Positions 52,633 through 61,064 of a stretch of DNA of 64,000 nt are shown one piece after another. Within the stretch, counting starts at the first letter, position 1. The number at the start of each line of letters is the position of its first letter. The DNA comes from Leptolyngbya sp. Cla-17 (GTDB taxonomy: Bacteria; Cyanobacteriota; Cyanobacteriia; Leptolyngbyales; Leptolyngbyaceae): positions 614,528 through 678,527 of the forward strand of contig NZ_JAEVYN010000002.1 in the NCBI RefSeq assembly GCF_016807185.1, read 5' to 3'. The position numbers were made by a program, and so were the translations under genes. Under the pieces are notes generated by a model. That model did not search any database, had not been told where the DNA came from, and saw nothing but the letters and a program-made list of their open reading frames with translations.

Positions 52633-55563
52633 ATGACCTCCCTTGATAGCACTGCTTTGCGTCAGTCTTCTTTTACCCGTTTGACTAGAAGCCTCAGCGC
52701 TGCTGAAACATGGGGCTTTGGGTTAACTGGGCACATTATCTGGATTAATGTAGCGCCATCGGTGCATGAAGCGTTGGGCTTTCAAGCTATTTATGTTTGG
52801 ATTCCGGCAACGTTATTTGGCATGCTGTTGAACTACCAGGTTAAACGGTTAGGAACTCACTTTATGGATGTGGCAGGCGGTACCCCCAACTATGCCACAC
52901 GTCTATTGCACGGTTATCCTTGGCTGGCCCGCTATGCTGCGATCGGCTACTTCTTTAGCTGGGTATCGGTACTGCCCATTAATGCGATCGTCCTCACAGA
53001 TTTGATTAGCGTCAATTTAAATAGCTTAGGGATTGCTTGTCCTGAAGGGTTGCTCAAGGTTGGATCTACACTCTTGCCATTTGTGGTGGCATTCAGCGGC
53101 ACTCGCGCCCTCAGCATTCTGCATTTGTTTTTTGTGGTTCCTGCGATCGGATTGTTGCTAGCATTTTGCCTTCAAGGGCTGGGTTGGCTGGCGCTTTCTC
53201 CAGCAAGTCCAGGCTTTTTCCCGAGCGATTGGATAGGGCTGCAAAGTGTAGGGCCACCAAGTTTCTTAGAGTGGGCAAAATGGTTCTTATTTGTGAGCTA
53301 TGCCTCCTATGCCTGTGAATCGGCTTCGGCATTTGTTGCCGACAGTCGCAACCCTAAAGGGTCGCTGCGCTTTTTGGGCATTGCTGCCTGGTTAATGCCC
53401 TGTATTTACCTGGGTGGCTCTTGGGTACTTTTGCGCCTTTCTACAGGTGCGTTTCAGGAGAACCACTTTCTTAGCCTTTTGGCGGCGGCTCAGCCTTTTT
53501 GGGGCAACTGGGCAGCGTTGATTATCACCTTTTTGCTGGCAGCGGATTGTTTGCTGTGCTGTGCGACGGTCGTATCAAACTGTCCCCGAATGTTGCATCA
53601 GCTTGCCCTGGATGAACACCTTGCGCCTGTGTTTGCGGTGGTCTCTAAGCGGGGAGTGTTGGGTCCAGCCTTGACTTTAACTCTGGGGCTAAGTTTGTTC
53701 TGTTTACTTCGTGGCAATGTGGCAGAAACGGTAGTCGTGGGAAATGTGGGCTGGTTTGTCTCGATTATGGCGGTGCATTTGGGGCTATGGTTGCAGCGGC
53801 ATAAACCGGAGGTTTTGTTGCCCTGGGTGGCGATCGCCATCTTTGGGCTAGAAGTAGTAGTGCTGCTAGTTGGCGGCATTGCCTGGGGTTGGCAGGCGTT
53901 TGTGATAGGGCTGGCGGTTCCCTTAATCATTTTGGCGATCGATGGGGGAATTCGACGCGCGCCCGTCGGCATTTGTCAGCCAGAGTGGTGGATTCAGCAG
54001 TATAAGCGACCACCCATGACCATTGCCCGTGATTCGGTTGTGGTGCAGGTGACGATGTTGATTGTTTTGCTGTGTGCTGCCATGTTGGCGGGTTGGCAGT
54101 TCCGCGCACTGTTGGATATGACTCAGCAAGAGCGCGGCAGCCATTTGATTGTGGTGCTGTTGCTGCTGGTGGCGTTTGTGGGCGTAGCGATCGCCTGCTG
54201 GACGAGTTTGCCCCAAGTGGTGGCAATGGCAGAAGCCCGCGAGTCTGCTGAATATCTGTTTACCATTGCTCAAGATGGCATCGTGGTGGTGGATGAAGCG
54301 GGAGTCGTTCGACAGGCAAATCCAGCTGCGATCGCCCTATTTGGGCTCAATTCCGCCACCCTAATCGGACATCCTCTGAGCGATCAATTGACTGAATTAA
54401 CCAGTGAACCAGCGCAGTGGGGAGCCAGAAGCGAGCTGCGGCTCTCTCACCTAGGCCTGCCTCAGACTTTAGAGGTATCAATTTCAGATCGTGCTCAGGC
54501 AGACCGGCAAGAATACGTGGTGATTTTACGCGACATTACCGAACGCACCCTGGCAGAAGCATCGCTGCGGCAATCGGAAGGACAACTGCGGCAGCAAACC
54601 CAACAGTTAGAAGAGGCTTTACGCTATGTGCAGCAAACCCAATCCAAACTAATACAAAGCGAGAAGATGTCTAGCTTGGGACAACTCGTGGCAGGGGTCG
54701 CTCATGAAATCAACAACCCCGTCAACTTTATCTCTGGCAACCTAAGTCACGCCGATCAATATACCCAAGATTTGCTGAGTTTAATGAAGCTATATCAGCA
54801 AAAATTTCCTGATCCTGGGGAAAGGATTATCGCTCAATCAGAAGCAATTGATCTATCCTTCATCCTGGAAGATCTGCCTCGGATGTTGAGTTCCATGAAA
54901 GTAGGAGCTGATCGCATTCGGCAAATTGTCGTGTCTCTACGCAATTTTTCTCGCACGGATGAATCGGCTGTGAAGGAAGTGAATATTCATGATGGCATTG
55001 AAGGCACCTTAATGATTTTGCAAAGTCGGCTGAAGGCAAAAGGCGATCGCCCAGACATTCAAATCATTAAAGACTACGGCAAGTTACCCCTGGTGGAATG
55101 CTATGCCGGACAACTCAATCAGGTGTTTATGAATTTGCTCAGCAACGCGATCGATGCCTTAGAAGAAAGTCCTCAGTTCTCAATATTGAGTTCTAAAGCA
55201 GATATGGCAACTCAAAACTCAAAACTGGGTTCGGTTCGCTCAACGGAGGTCAAAACTCTTCACGCTCCAGCGCTGCCCACCATTCGCATTCATACCGAAC
55301 TCTCTCCGTCTAAACAAATTGTCATCCGCATTGCTGACAATGGCTGTGGCATTCCAGAAACCGTGCAGCGGCGACTATTCGATCCCTTCTTTACCACCAA
55401 GCCGGTTGGCAAAGGAACGGGGTTAGGCTTATCCATCAGCTACGATATTGTGACGGAAAAGCATGGTGGGCAACTAAAATGCATCTCTGCTCCGGGTAAA
55501 GGTACAGAATTTATGATTGAAATTCCCCTACATCAATCGCAAGAGCAAATAGTAACAGCTTGA
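52633..55563 (+). CDS. Amino-acid-permease-like transporter fused to PAS and histidine kinase
   Basis: A 976-residue fusion. Residues about 20-530 contain some 13-14 hydrophobic segments of an APC-superfamily permease type (SLSAAETWGFGLTGHIIWINVAP, DVAGGTPNYATRLLHGYPWLARY, SVLPINAIVLTDLI). A PAS domain follows at about 540-650 (AQDGIVVVDEAGVVRQANPAA, IALFGLNSATLIG), then a coiled coil, the kinase core with His691 (GVAHEINNPVNF) and an ATPase domain with DNGCGI and GTGLGLSI. The transporter half may sense or carry a substrate and report its flux to the kinase, as proposed for other transporter-kinase fusions. No response regulator is next to it. The kinase core is shared with the genes at 30773 and 44676. 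Confidence 0.9.
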   Translation: MTSLDSTALRQSSFTRLTRSLSAAETWGFGLTGHIIWINVAPSVHEALGFQAIYVWIPATLFGMLLNYQVKRLGTHFMDVAGGTPNYATRLLHGYPWLARYAAIGYFFSWVSVLPINAIVLTDLISVNLNSLGIACPEGLLKVGSTLLPFVVAFSGTRALSILHLFFVVPAIGLLLAFCLQGLGWLALSPASPGFFPSDWIGLQSVGPPSFLEWAKWFLFVSYASYACESASAFVADSRNPKGSLRFLGIAAWLMPCIYLGGSWVLLRLSTGAFQENHFLSLLAAAQPFWGNWAALIITFLLAADCLLCCATVVSNCPRMLHQLALDEHLAPVFAVVSKRGVLGPALTLTLGLSLFCLLRGNVAETVVVGNVGWFVSIMAVHLGLWLQRHKPEVLLPWVAIAIFGLEVVVLLVGGIAWGWQAFVIGLAVPLIILAIDGGIRRAPVGICQPEWWIQQYKRPPMTIARDSVVVQVTMLIVLLCAAMLAGWQFRALLDMTQQERGSHLIVVLLLLVAFVGVAIACWTSLPQVVAMAEARESAEYLFTIAQDGIVVVDEAGVVRQANPAAIALFGLNSATLIGHPLSDQLTELTSEPAQWGARSELRLSHLGLPQTLEVSISDRAQADRQEYVVILRDITERTLAEASLRQSEGQLRQQTQQLEEALRYVQQTQSKLIQSEKMSSLGQLVAGVAHEINNPVNFISGNLSHADQYTQDLLSLMKLYQQKFPDPGERIIAQSEAIDLSFILEDLPRMLSSMKVGADRIRQIVVSLRNFSRTDESAVKEVNIHDGIEGTLMILQSRLKAKGDRPDIQIIKDYGKLPLVECYAGQLNQVFMNLLSNAIDALEESPQFSILSSKADMATQNSKLGSVRSTEVKTLHAPALPTIRIHTELSPSKQIVIRIADNGCGIPETVQRRLFDPFFTTKPVGKGTGLGLSISYDIVTEKHGGQLKCISAPGKGTEFMIEIPLHQSQEQIVTA

Positions 55564-55657
55564 GTTTTGTCAGTCTTTCGGATTGGCGTTGTCAAAGCGT
55601 AGCCTCTCCGTAGAAGATATTTTGAGTCCACAATCTCATTAGTTCACCCACTACGGA

Positions 55658-56185
55658 TTACCTTGCCTCTCTCCCATCGGGCATCCGTGCGCCCTTCAAA
55701 ATTGCACCTTCCAGTTTGACTCCAGCCATGCGTGCTTTTAATAGATTTGCTTTTTGCAAGTTGGCTCCACTTAGATCGGCTCTACGTAGGTCTGCGCCTT
55801 CCAGTACAGCTCCTTGTAGATTTGCGCCTGTTAAATTTGCGCCTGCCAAATCGGCTCCTAGCAAGCTGGCTCCAGCCAGATTCGCTCCGCTTAAGTCAGC
55901 TTCCCGTAGTTTAACCAGTGCTAAATTTGCTTTTTCCAGCTTGCCATTAGTTAGCACAGCATAATTTAGGTTTGAGCCTTGCAGTGCCGCTGATGTTAGA
56001 TCAGCCCCTTGTAGATTAGCGCCCGATAGATTGTAGCTATAGAGCGACGCGCCCGTCAGAATGCAGCCTTCGCACTGGCGAGTGTTGATCAACTGCTGCA
56101 CTTGCTCAGGGTTAGCAGCTAGAACAGTGGTGACCCAGCCAACAGCGGCGATCGATGCAAATAGAACAGCAAAAGAAGGTTTCAT
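55658..56185 (-). CDS. Secreted pentapeptide-repeat protein
   Basis: A 175-residue protein with a signal peptide (MKPSFAVLFASIAAVGWVTTVLA), then a short Cys-containing segment (INTRQCEGCILTGASL), followed by about 20 A(D/N)Lxx pentapeptides (for example ADLSGANLAGASLLGADLAG) that build a right-handed quadrilateral beta-helix. A CxxC just before the repeats is frequent in cyanobacterial members. It probably sits in the periplasm or thylakoid lumen; function is unknown. It follows the hydrolase gene by 10 bases on the same strand, suggesting co-transcription. Confidence 0.9.
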   Translation of the reverse strand: MKPSFAVLFASIAAVGWVTTVLAANPEQVQQLINTRQCEGCILTGASLYSYNLSGANLQGADLTSAALQGSNLNYAVLTNGKLEKANLALVKLREADLSGANLAGASLLGADLAGANLTGANLQGAVLEGADLRRADLSGANLQKANLLKARMAGVKLEGAILKGARMPDGREAR

Positions 56186-56195
56186 GCAGGTGACA

Positions 56196-57119
56196 TCATG
56201 AGAGGACTTTAGTTAAAAAGGGCAAAATGCCGCTCATCAGGGTACGGGAATATTCCTCGTGTAATCCCAGAGAACCCGGCATCCGGTAAACTTGCACTCC
56301 AGAAAAGTGAACCACAAACTCCATTTCTTCGCGAGATTTCGGCGGGGTTTGTTCTCCAATCACCATTAACACAGGGACGGGCAACGGTTGAAAATAGTCG
56401 ATAAACTCCTGACGCGTGCGAATCGGATCAAGTGCGCCGGTAACAAAGGCGGCTGAGGCAAATCGGGCGTTCCGCTGCTGGGTGGTTCGCCATTTTGCAG
56501 TGACTAGGCTACGAGTGATGTTTTTTGAATCGCCATATACATGTCGGCTCATCATCCAGCGGAGAAACCAGGGAAGAGTATTGAGCAAATAGAGAAACTG
56601 CCCAATAATTGGCAACCCAATCAACTGCTGCACGCGCTTATAGAACCAGCGATGGTTGCCCATGGTAGGGAAAGGACCTCGCCAAGTGGGAGCGGTCAGG
56701 ATAACGTAAGACCAAGGACAGGGATCTTGGTGGGCAAGTTGCATGATGAAGCCTGCGGAATGACCTGCCGCGATCGCCACCACGGGCTGGGAAAACATCG
56801 ATCTTACAAAGTCTCGTAAGAACGCATGATACAACGCAGGACGATAGTCAATTAGCGGGTGAGAAGACTCCCCAAAACCCACCCAATCGACTACAAACAC
56901 TTGAAATTTCTCGGAGAGTTGCTCGGCTAAACCGTGCATTTCAGCCCGACTTGAAATTGTACTTAAGGCAGGCAACAACAAAACCGGGTTGCCTTCTCCC
57001 AAAACTTCATAGGCAATAGTCATGGGCTGCCCCTTCCATGACCATTTGAACTCCCGCACCCGATCACCCCTGTTCGAGTTGTTTTGCGATTCTGCTAAAG
57101 ACGATTGATTGGTCACCAC
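56196..57119 (-). CDS. Alpha/beta hydrolase
   Basis: A 307-residue alpha/beta-hydrolase fold protein. Visible are the oxyanion strand NPVLLLPALSTISSR, the strand VDWVGFGESSHP, the nucleophile elbow GHSAG, an acid-bearing strand region PVPVLMVIGEQTPP and a late His in GSLGLHEEYS. A Ser-Asp-His triad is therefore likely complete. No signal peptide is present. Substrate is unknown; an ester or lipid is possible from the hydrophobic cap region (GLPIIGQFLYLLNTLPWFLRWM). It is upstream of and probably co-transcribed with the pentapeptide gene. Confidence 0.87.
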   Translation of the reverse strand: MVTNQSSLAESQNNSNRGDRVREFKWSWKGQPMTIAYEVLGEGNPVLLLPALSTISSRAEMHGLAEQLSEKFQVFVVDWVGFGESSHPLIDYRPALYHAFLRDFVRSMFSQPVVAIAAGHSAGFIMQLAHQDPCPWSYVILTAPTWRGPFPTMGNHRWFYKRVQQLIGLPIIGQFLYLLNTLPWFLRWMMSRHVYGDSKNITRSLVTAKWRTTQQRNARFASAAFVTGALDPIRTRQEFIDYFQPLPVPVLMVIGEQTPPKSREEMEFVVHFSGVQVYRMPGSLGLHEEYSRTLMSGILPFLTKVLS

Positions 57120-57220
57120 AAGATCACTGTACGATGCACCGCGTTACTAATTTACCGTTGATGTGACAAGAAATGTTGATGTGATAAGAAATACAGAGAA
57201 GTGCATAGATATAAGGATTT

Positions 57221-58735
57221 TCAAATCCAGGGTTCATCGTCTTTATCTCTCACAACTTCCACCACAATAGTTTGCTTGGGTTCAGGTTCAGCAGGTAAAG
57301 AAAGCGATCGCTCTTCTTCCTCGTCTACCACTTCAACAACGGCAGTATGGATGGTTTCGAGCGGATCGGAGTCTGATGATTTTGGATTAGAGCTCTCAGT
57401 GGGCGATCTCTCCAAATTCTGAATTTCTACCTCCTCAGCTAACTCCTCAATTTCCAATTCCTCAGTTTCTAACTCTTCGGTTTCTAACTCTCCGGTTTCG
57501 AGATCCGGGAATTCCGAAACGTCAAGTAAAGGAATAATTAAATTAGTGGGCGGCGGTAGTTCAGTAATATCCCAGGGATCGTCATCCTCGTGCACATCCC
57601 ACTGATCTAGCTTTTTCCCATCCCAAAACTCAACTTTCTCGGCGCTCCAGGGCAAATCTTCAATCCACGAAGCGTCTGGGTTCGGTGGGGCAACATCTGC
57701 AACGGGCACCTTGGCAACGGGACTGGTTGACACCCCAAAAATGTCCTCAATCTCTTCAAAAATCTCTTCGATTTCGTCAATGATTAAATCATCGGGATTG
57801 GCTTTCTCAAATTTATCTTCTTTGTCTTCAAACTCATCTTCAAACCAACTGTCTACTTCAAACTCTGCATTGTCTGAAGATCGGTTTGTGCCTGGGCGAA
57901 CGGTTGCGTCGCGTGAAGTGCTATCACCACCTAAACTCTCGGCTTGTTCCTGAAGTCGTTCCACTAAGGTTTCAGTAGTTTCTTTTGCCTGTTCAACAAA
58001 CGTTTCTGCTCCTTCTCGGATCTGTTCGTTGAGTTCCTGCGCTCTTTCTTTTGCCTGCTCTGCCAATAATTGCGCCCGATCTTTTGCCTGCTCTGCAAAA
58101 TTTCTTAACTGAGAAGTGGTTTGCAGTCGAGTGTCTTGGGCACGTTGGGCGATAGATCTTAACTCTTGAGTGACTTGGGTATAATCATCTTTAACAGCGT
58201 TGCTGGCTTTTGAAATTTTTTGTTGAATGCCTTCGCGATATAGGGGGAAAGATTGAATGGTGCGATCGCTGACCAGAACCCGTTTGTGTCCCAAACTGCT
58301 GATGCGGTTGATGGGCAGACGGTAAATAGTGCCCGCTAGTTTACTTAGGCGATCGCCCACCACGAGATAGTCTGAAATTGCTCCACTTCGCAGATTAAAC
58401 ACACAATCAATAATCTTGCCAACCTTTTCACCACCGTTGCTCCATACCTCCGAGTGAATCAGTGACTCAAGCTGGCGAACCCGCTCGGCATCGGTTGCAT
58501 CTGGCTGAGAACGGGTCAAAATGCCGTTAACTCCGATCGCCTCAATCTGAGATAGCTTAAACGCTGATTTTTGATTGCCCAAAAAACCCGATTTGCAAAT
58601 AAACCCCAACACGCGATGGGCGGGAGGATACATCCACAGTATCTCTACCCGCCCAAATTCCTCAAGTGTGGTGCGGTTTAGCACCAACTGATTAATTAAT
58701 TCGCTGTGTCTGATCACTTCGGGAACAGTTGTCAT
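57221..58735 (-). CDS. PRC-barrel domain protein with coiled-coil and acidic tail
   Basis: A 504-residue protein. The N-terminal 170 residues hold two PRC-barrel-like units (RHSELINQLVLNRTTLEEFGRVEILWMYP and VWSNGGEKVGKIIDCVFNLRSGAISDYLVVGD). A long Gln/Glu/Lys/Ala-rich coiled coil (about 185-275, EQAKERAQELNEQIREG) follows, then a very acidic low-complexity tail rich in Glu and Asp with repeated ETEELE units. PRC barrels mediate contacts in photosynthetic reaction centres and RNA-processing factors. It is cyanobacterium-specific in flavour; function unknown. The acidic repeats may have arisen by slippage. Confidence 0.85.
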   Translation of the reverse strand: MTTVPEVIRHSELINQLVLNRTTLEEFGRVEILWMYPPAHRVLGFICKSGFLGNQKSAFKLSQIEAIGVNGILTRSQPDATDAERVRQLESLIHSEVWSNGGEKVGKIIDCVFNLRSGAISDYLVVGDRLSKLAGTIYRLPINRISSLGHKRVLVSDRTIQSFPLYREGIQQKISKASNAVKDDYTQVTQELRSIAQRAQDTRLQTTSQLRNFAEQAKDRAQLLAEQAKERAQELNEQIREGAETFVEQAKETTETLVERLQEQAESLGGDSTSRDATVRPGTNRSSDNAEFEVDSWFEDEFEDKEDKFEKANPDDLIIDEIEEIFEEIEDIFGVSTSPVAKVPVADVAPPNPDASWIEDLPWSAEKVEFWDGKKLDQWDVHEDDDPWDITELPPPTNLIIPLLDVSEFPDLETGELETEELETEELEIEELAEEVEIQNLERSPTESSNPKSSDSDPLETIHTAVVEVVDEEEERSLSLPAEPEPKQTIVVEVVRDKDDEPWI

Positions 58736-58852
58736 GCAAGGAGGAAGTTAGGGATCAGGAGTCGGGTGCAAGGTGTCAGGAATAGGACAAACCTGATTAC
58801 CAAGAACTAACCCAACAACTTTTACCACTATCCCTTATTCCTTGCTGATCGG

Positions 58853-59305
58853 CTAAATTCCAGATTGAACAGGTGCTTGTCCGGGTTGGCGGCGTTGCTG
58901 CCCACGATCCTTCATTTTTCCACGACGTTCTTGCATCATGGCTTTTTGCTCAGTGGTTAGAATCGCTTGAACTTGCTGTTTACCCTTTTGGTAGATTGCC
59001 TTAAGCTGAGCCTTCTGGGCTTCGCTTAGATTGAGCGATCGCATTGCCTCACGAGGATTTTGTCCTTGAGGAACGGTAATTCCTTGAGATTGGAGATATG
59101 CATTAATTTCAGACTTTGTGTTCTGACGAATTTGCTGCATTTGAGTCTTTTGACTGTCCGTCAGGTTTAAACGATTCATGCCCCATTTAGGGGGATTAGC
59201 CTGATTGGGAGCGGTTTGGCCTTGAGCAGACGCGGGCATGAAAGGCACAGCGGCAAGAGTCAACGCTAATACGCCTGGGAGTAGCAAGATGTGTTTAATG
59301 TTCAT
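58853..59305 (-). CDS. Spy/CpxP-like periplasmic LTxxQ protein
   Basis: A 150-residue periplasmic helical protein. After the signal peptide (HILLLPGVLALTLAAVPFMPASAQG) it has two LTxxQ-type motifs (LNLTDSQKTQMQQIRQ and LNLSEAQKAQLKAIYQ), the mark of the Spy/CpxP/zinc-resistance family. Spy is a periplasmic chaperone and CpxP a stress-signalling inhibitor. The C-terminus is Arg/Gln-rich (QQRRQPGQAP). It stands alone, with no cpx genes adjacent. Confidence 0.85.
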   Translation of the reverse strand: MNIKHILLLPGVLALTLAAVPFMPASAQGQTAPNQANPPKWGMNRLNLTDSQKTQMQQIRQNTKSEINAYLQSQGITVPQGQNPREAMRSLNLSEAQKAQLKAIYQKGKQQVQAILTTEQKAMMQERRGKMKDRGQQRRQPGQAPVQSGI

Positions 59306-59419
59306 AGCTCAGTAGTAGAAACTGTCTAAAGGATTAGTAACGTCACTCAATCGATGAATGTATTTTGTAAGACAGTTGTAATTTGAAAAAGGTTCATGCA
59401 TTGCTGAAATTTTGGGCTG

Positions 59420-59833
59420 CTAAATTTCTACTGCCTCACCGTTAAACACATAAAATCCCTGAAACAGCCCAATGGTTTGCAACTGATAAGTGGGTAAAAA
59501 CGAAGCGATCGCAAGATCAGTGGTATACACGCTGAAAAAGAAAAAGTTACGGCGATCAGTGTTGCTCATAATAAAATCTTGAATCTCAGCTCGGTTTGAC
59601 TTGAGCAGCGATCGACATTCTTCTTTTAAGCCGAATGCGGCTGGCGCTTCAGCACAAATATTAGATTCGGCATAGTGAGTCAACTGATGTGTAGCGTAGC
59701 GACTATATGCCCCAGGAGTTGGATTGGTTGCTGCCATGACGGCTCCTATACAAGTGAATGAAGCGGCTCCGAATGCCGCCAAAAAACTCATTCTTCCAAG
59801 TGGAAATCGGTGGTGCTGCCAACTTAATGCCAT
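59420..59833 (-). CDS. DUF4359-like secreted protein
   Basis: A 137-residue protein with an N-terminal hydrophobic signal (MSFLAAFGAASFTCIGAVMA) and a soluble domain of DUF4359 pattern: NPTPGAYSRYATHQLTHYAES, ICAEAP...EECRSLLKSN, NTDRRNFFFFSVYTTDLAI, ending LQTIGLFQGFYVF. Two cysteines (ICAEA and EECRS) may form a disulfide. Such proteins are mostly found in cyanobacteria and have no assigned role. The internal ATG at MSFL is an alternative start. Confidence 0.75.
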   Translation of the reverse strand: MALSWQHHRFPLGRMSFLAAFGAASFTCIGAVMAATNPTPGAYSRYATHQLTHYAESNICAEAPAAFGLKEECRSLLKSNRAEIQDFIMSNTDRRNFFFFSVYTTDLAIASFLPTYQLQTIGLFQGFYVFNGEAVEI

Positions 59834-59933
59834 CTGTCTTTCTCCTAATTCACCACTCTTCCAATTTGTGCAGTGCTGCTCTTGAAAAGAATTTAATCAC
59901 GAACTTTTCAAAGTGGCTCACTTGTCAAATACA

Positions 59934-60031
59934 TTTTTCAGCGATCATACGGAGCATTCTTCCATCTAGACCAATCTTCAAAGATTTCTCAGCAATTATA
60001 CGAGGGATTTTTTCGTATAGACTAATTTCAA
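59934..60031 (+). repeat. Diverged 50-bp tandem repeat before tRNA-His
   Basis: Two successive units of about 48-50 bp, the first starting TTTTTCAGCGATCATACGGA (59934) and the second ATTTCTCAGCAATTATACGA (59984), each ending with TAGACCAATCTTCAA or TAGACTAATTTCAAG. The second ends 30 bases before tRNA-His. They may be a duplicated promoter or leader. Confidence 0.6.
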
Positions 60032-60060
60032 GCAAAACTGTTATAGTAAGAAACGTGCAT

Positions 60061-60134
60061 GGCGAGCGTAGCCAAGTGGTTAAGGCAGCGGTTTGTGGTA
60101 TCGCCATTCGTGGGTTCAAGTCCCATCGTTCGCC
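60061..60134 (+). tRNA. trnH: tRNA-His (GTG)
   Basis: A 74-nt cloverleaf including the extra G at position -1 encoded in the gene, which pairs with the discriminator C73, the identity element of bacterial histidine tRNAs. The acceptor GCGAGCG pairs with CGTTCGC (one G-T), the anticodon stem is GCGGT/ATCGC with loop TTGTGGT (anticodon GTG), and the T arm is GTGGG-TTCAAGT-CCCAT. CCA is not encoded. Confidence 0.95.
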
Positions 60135-60193
60135 CTGATAACAGTATTCCAAATTTGGGGTTTTCCTTAGGTCTGGTGTCTGGCAAATACATG

Positions 60194-60235
60194 AAAATGA
60201 CGAGAGTGGTGTTAAAGCTGCTCTCGTCATTTTTA
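60194..60235 (+). terminator. Intrinsic terminator after tRNA-His
   Basis: The stem AAAATGACGAGAG / CTCTCGTCATTTT (13 perfect pairs) has a 14-base loop and ends in TTTTTAT. It lies 60 bases after the tRNA and 47 bases past the stop of the convergent isomerase gene, so it probably works in both directions. Confidence 0.85.
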
Positions 60236-60281
60236 TCTACGCGGATTTTTGGCGAAATCGGGAAGTTTTTCTCTCAAGAGT

Positions 60282-60713
60282 TTAAGCGGCAATTTCGACG
60301 AGTTGAATATCAAAGGTTAGATCTTCTCCAGCTAGGGGATGGTTTGCATCTAGCGTGATGGTAGAAGGGGATATATCAGTGACGATGACTGTAATGAGTT
60401 CACCAGTTTGATGCTGAAGCTGAAGCTGTTGTCCAATTTCTGGTTCCACATCTAAAGGCATTTGCTGTCGATCGATGACTAATACCATTTCTTCTAAATA
60501 AGCCCCATACGCGCTATCCGTAGGAATTAGTTCAGTTTTAGAGTCGCCGGGAGTCATGCCAATTAGCGCTTGCTCAAACCCAGGAATAATTCCGCCAGCC
60601 CCAATAATAAATTCCAAAGGTTCGCGCTCAAGAGACGAATCGAATATCGTGCCATCGTCCAATTTTCCGGTGTAATGGACTTTTACAGTATCACCGTGTT
60701 TAGCCTGCGACAT
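60282..60713 (-). CDS. FKBP-type peptidyl-prolyl isomerase (SlyD-like)
   Basis: A 143-residue isomerase that speeds cis-trans change of Xaa-Pro bonds during folding. The FKBP core reads GDTVKVHYTGKLDDGTIFDSSLEREPLEFIIGAGGIIPGFEQALIGMTPGDSKTELI, with an insert-in-flap region after LVIDRQQMPL as in SlyD. The end returns to the core (DANHPLAGEDLTFDIQLVEI). The His-rich metal-binding tail of E. coli SlyD is absent. It is cytoplasmic, with no signal peptide. Confidence 0.92.
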   Translation of the reverse strand: MSQAKHGDTVKVHYTGKLDDGTIFDSSLEREPLEFIIGAGGIIPGFEQALIGMTPGDSKTELIPTDSAYGAYLEEMVLVIDRQQMPLDVEPEIGQQLQLQHQTGELITVIVTDISPSTITLDANHPLAGEDLTFDIQLVEIAA

Positions 60714-61064
60714 TTGGATTCTCCTTTGCGTTTCTGCATCTCTTTAGGACATAGTGCGATCGCGAATACGTTTCAAACCCATTTCTCCCAAGTAATTTAA
60801 GGAATGGAACACGAAGATAAAATGAAGAATGGTTTTTTTGCAACGCACGCTTATATTAAGAGTAAGACGTAAAGCTCCATGTCTTGCTAGATGGCAAATG
60901 GTGAAAGCTCCTACTCCTTAAGAGGTGTGTAAAATCAATCGCGTGAAATGTTCACTGGATTTCCCTAAGCAGGCTCCTCGGACAGATGCCATCTTTTACT
61001 CACTTTCTTCTACCTTGCTGTTAAAATCGGTTACGAGGATGAAAAATTGGAAACCGTGGCAATC
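60714..61064. other. 351-bp divergent region before hemH
   Basis: Lies between the isomerase gene (minus) and hemH (plus). No ORF or known RNA is recognised. A 6-codon TTG extension of hemH at 61047 lies within it. Confidence 0.35.

Noticed and set aside
55700..56060. Repeated pattern about every 15 bp (GC...GCC/GCT AAATT) as a repeat array
   Set aside because: It is the DNA of the pentapeptide-repeat gene, explained by protein structure.
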